This document shows, one piece after another, positions 61,704 through 64,000 of a stretch of 64,000 bases of DNA. The stretch's first letter is position 1, and the number at the start of each line of letters is the position of its first letter. The position numbers and the translations under genes are program-made. The notes under the pieces are model-generated. The model was given only the letters and a program-made list of their open reading frames with translations. It was not told where the DNA came from and did no database searches. The stretch is from Daphnia carinata (Eukaryota; Arthropoda; Branchiopoda; Diplostraca; Daphniidae): assembly GCF_022539665.2 (NCBI RefSeq), contig NC_081334.1:5736424-5800423 (forward strand), written 5' to 3'.

Positions 61704-64000
61704 ATACTTTCAACATCATTTAATAATTTTTATTACTTATACTGTATGGTGACTTCAAATAATATAGAAATAGGACCAGACAAGGACACATCCCCCAAAG
61801 TACAAGATAAATAAATATATATATATGTATATAATATATACCAGACATGACTATTAAATAATAAACCAAACCCAGATGGCTAAAAAGAAGATTTTGAATG
61901 AAAGATAGAAACGGGGGCATATAGTTCACTGAGGATGTAAAAAGCCCCACGAACATTGGAATTCGAGTCTCTTAAAAAGATCACGAATTCAAAAAATACA
62001 ACCCTGATTTATTAATATGAATAAGTCGACACTTTGTAGGTGTGGTCAATCACTTGAATGTATAAATGGAATTATGGGTACGATAGCTCCGCTAAATTGC
62101 AGTGGTTGCGAAATCGATTAAGAAAGCTAATGTGGCGAGCCAATTAACTACACTGGAGATCCATTTCAACAAAAGAGAAAATGGTCGGCCATTGTATACA
62201 AGGAAGCATCGATAAATATTCCAGGGGTTAGCGAGTTTAATTCAAAAGAAAAGAATGCAGGTAATGAATAAAGAAGCAAAGAAAAGGGTCTCGGTTACTT
62301 TTCCGATAGACGGATCGATCAGTTAAGTCCGTCGATCGTGACGTAATATCCAAAAATAAACGAGCGAAACAAAATGCCAACGAGCTCCACAGTAGGAAGC
62401 TAAGCGCATTGGTAAGCAATCAAGCAGCCAGACTATAGTTTCTCTGTTTCTTTTTTTTCCCAATACATTTTCTTTAACGATACGCAGCGTGAGCGAAATG
62501 ATGAAGCGCTTCTATACCGCGGGCAAACAATCTACTTTCCTCATTCCAAGTGAAAAAACCTGAAAGAAACGGATGAAAACTTTGCCACCCCGTCAATCTT
62601 TAATGGAGGAATTCTCCGAAACCTATTTCGTGCAACTTTGCGAACGAACAAAATAAGGGACAAAACAAGGCAACGAACTCGGAAATCTGACATCTACAAC
62701 AAATAGATGAATAAGTTGGAAATGAAAGGGGAACAAAAACAATGGCTTTGACATCTTTTGATTACGCAGGTGGAAGTAATAAGTTGCCGATATTTAGAAA
62801 GGAAACAATATGAGAAAATATAAGTTGTAACAAAAGATCCGCAAAGGTCTTTTACATTCCCATCTTTCCTGTCTTATATTGGGGATGATTTAACGTTCCT
62901 GAAAAAAAAAGAGGCTGCCACGTTTATTTTGTTTGGATTCCCTTCGCCTTTCGTCATTTTTTTTTAATGGATTTTCTTCCGATTTCCATTCGCTGACATT
63001 GAATGCAAAGCAACTGGCAATGGTTGCTGCCTTTACAGCAAGTTCTTTCATTAACTTGAATATTTCAGGATAAGCAAGGAAGTTTAAGCATTTTTTTTTT
63101 AGATGTCCACGAGCTAAGCCGCTTTCTCATTGTTTCTTCAGAAGCCAAAAAGCCTCATCAGAATAATATATAGAGAGCTACTGTAAAAATAGACGAGATG
63201 AATTAGAATGAATAGTAAATGATATTAAATAGAATATCAGTAAAGTATTGGAAAGAGATGCGGGACCCCAAATAGAAAATGGCGATAAGAAAGAAAGGCG
63301 ATAGAGAGATTTGATATGTTAAATATATGTGTGTAAGAAAAGGGAGAATGAAAATGGCACACTCTCAATTGAGTGCACTTGTTTTGTTGTTGGTTTTGAA
63401 GGGGTCCATTCATGTTTACGACGCCACCGATCATGTTTTAGCTGACGACTCGTTCCCTTTGCTTTTTGGCAAACTCTTGCGCCGTTCGGTCCCAAACACG
63501 CGACTCCAACACTGACAGGATAGGATGATCTAAATAAAAAAAAATTGAAAAAAAGGGGGGAAAAAAAAAAAAAGAAAAAGACTAGACAATTTGTTCTACC
63601 CACAACGCATATAAAATAATGATTGCTGTTCACGCTGGCTAAGATCCAAATGGTAACGAAAGATTTCCAGTTCTTTCTTCTTCTCGGTTATGATTTAGCT
63701 ACAGTGCAACGTGATCCTCCTCTGTTTCAACTGCCGCATTCGGTATTTGTACGAAGTGTGACTGATGACTCGTGTCATGTTTTCCATGACGCAACGAGCC
63801 AACTTTGATGTACGGGAAAAAGAAAAAAAAGCGTGACTTTACATCGTTTGGCAACTGCGAGCATGACATTAGAAAACTCCAGCCAGCTCACGCTCGCCAT
63901 TCTTAGCGGCGTGAATCGAATGACAAAATGACTAGCTGGAAAGCGCAGGCCCATAACGGCCCTACTTGTGTACCAAGTCGGTGTAGGTACACGAAAGAGA
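61704..64000. other. Downstream region, no gene recognised
   Basis: AT-rich sequence with TATATATATA near 61815 and several A- and T-runs. Short frames at 63319-63808 overlap on both strands without family similarity. It may include distant exons of a gene beyond the window, but none can be supported. Confidence 0.5.

Overview
The window looks like eukaryotic nuclear DNA, most probably from a small crustacean such as Daphnia. The reasons are short introns of about 60-90 bp, AT-rich spacers with long homopolymers, and four animal genes whose spliced proteins align well, from memory, with vertebrate families. The species call is inference; the gene families are well supported. I worked by reading alone, so splice sites were chosen by GT/AG signals, reading phase and family similarity.

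Region 1 (1 to about 24.6 kb) is repeat territory. A near-perfect inverted repeat has arms at 1-9218 and 9723-18912 around a 504-bp hinge, and it continues beyond the left edge of the window. Its outer ends are formed by a foldback-type element (16854-19571, mirrored at 1-2059) with arms of roughly 0.9-1.3 kb. Each arm also holds a broken Vasa-like DEAD-box gene fragment, a spliced coiled-coil gene remnant of unknown family, several tRNA-like sequences, and a module of strong short hairpins. A diverged third copy of the hairpin module lies at 22.6-23.2 kb, again beside a cluster of tRNA-like sequences (20.7-22.4 kb).

Region 2 (24.6-26.8 kb) is decayed repeat sequence with copies of a short poly-T element.

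Region 3 (26.9-58.3 kb, minus strand) carries three genes. The first is porcupine (PORCN, 7 coding exons, 476 aa), the O-acyltransferase that lipidates Wnt proteins. The second is an SLC4A11-type transporter (12 clear coding exons plus two probable 5' exons spread over 30.3-49.5 kb). The third is a TTC39 family protein (13 coding exons, 652 aa) at 55.1-58.3 kb. The long SLC4A11 introns and the 49.5-55 kb spacer hold little else that I recognise, apart from two exon-like minus-strand segments at 52.5-52.9 kb that may be 5' UTR.

Region 4 (58.3-64 kb) holds one plus-strand gene, ELP6 (Elongator subunit 6, 248 aa), with unannotatable sequence on both sides. The four intact genes show no shared pathway (Wnt secretion, ion transport, TPR protein, tRNA wobble modification); this is ordinary eukaryotic gene order rather than an operon.
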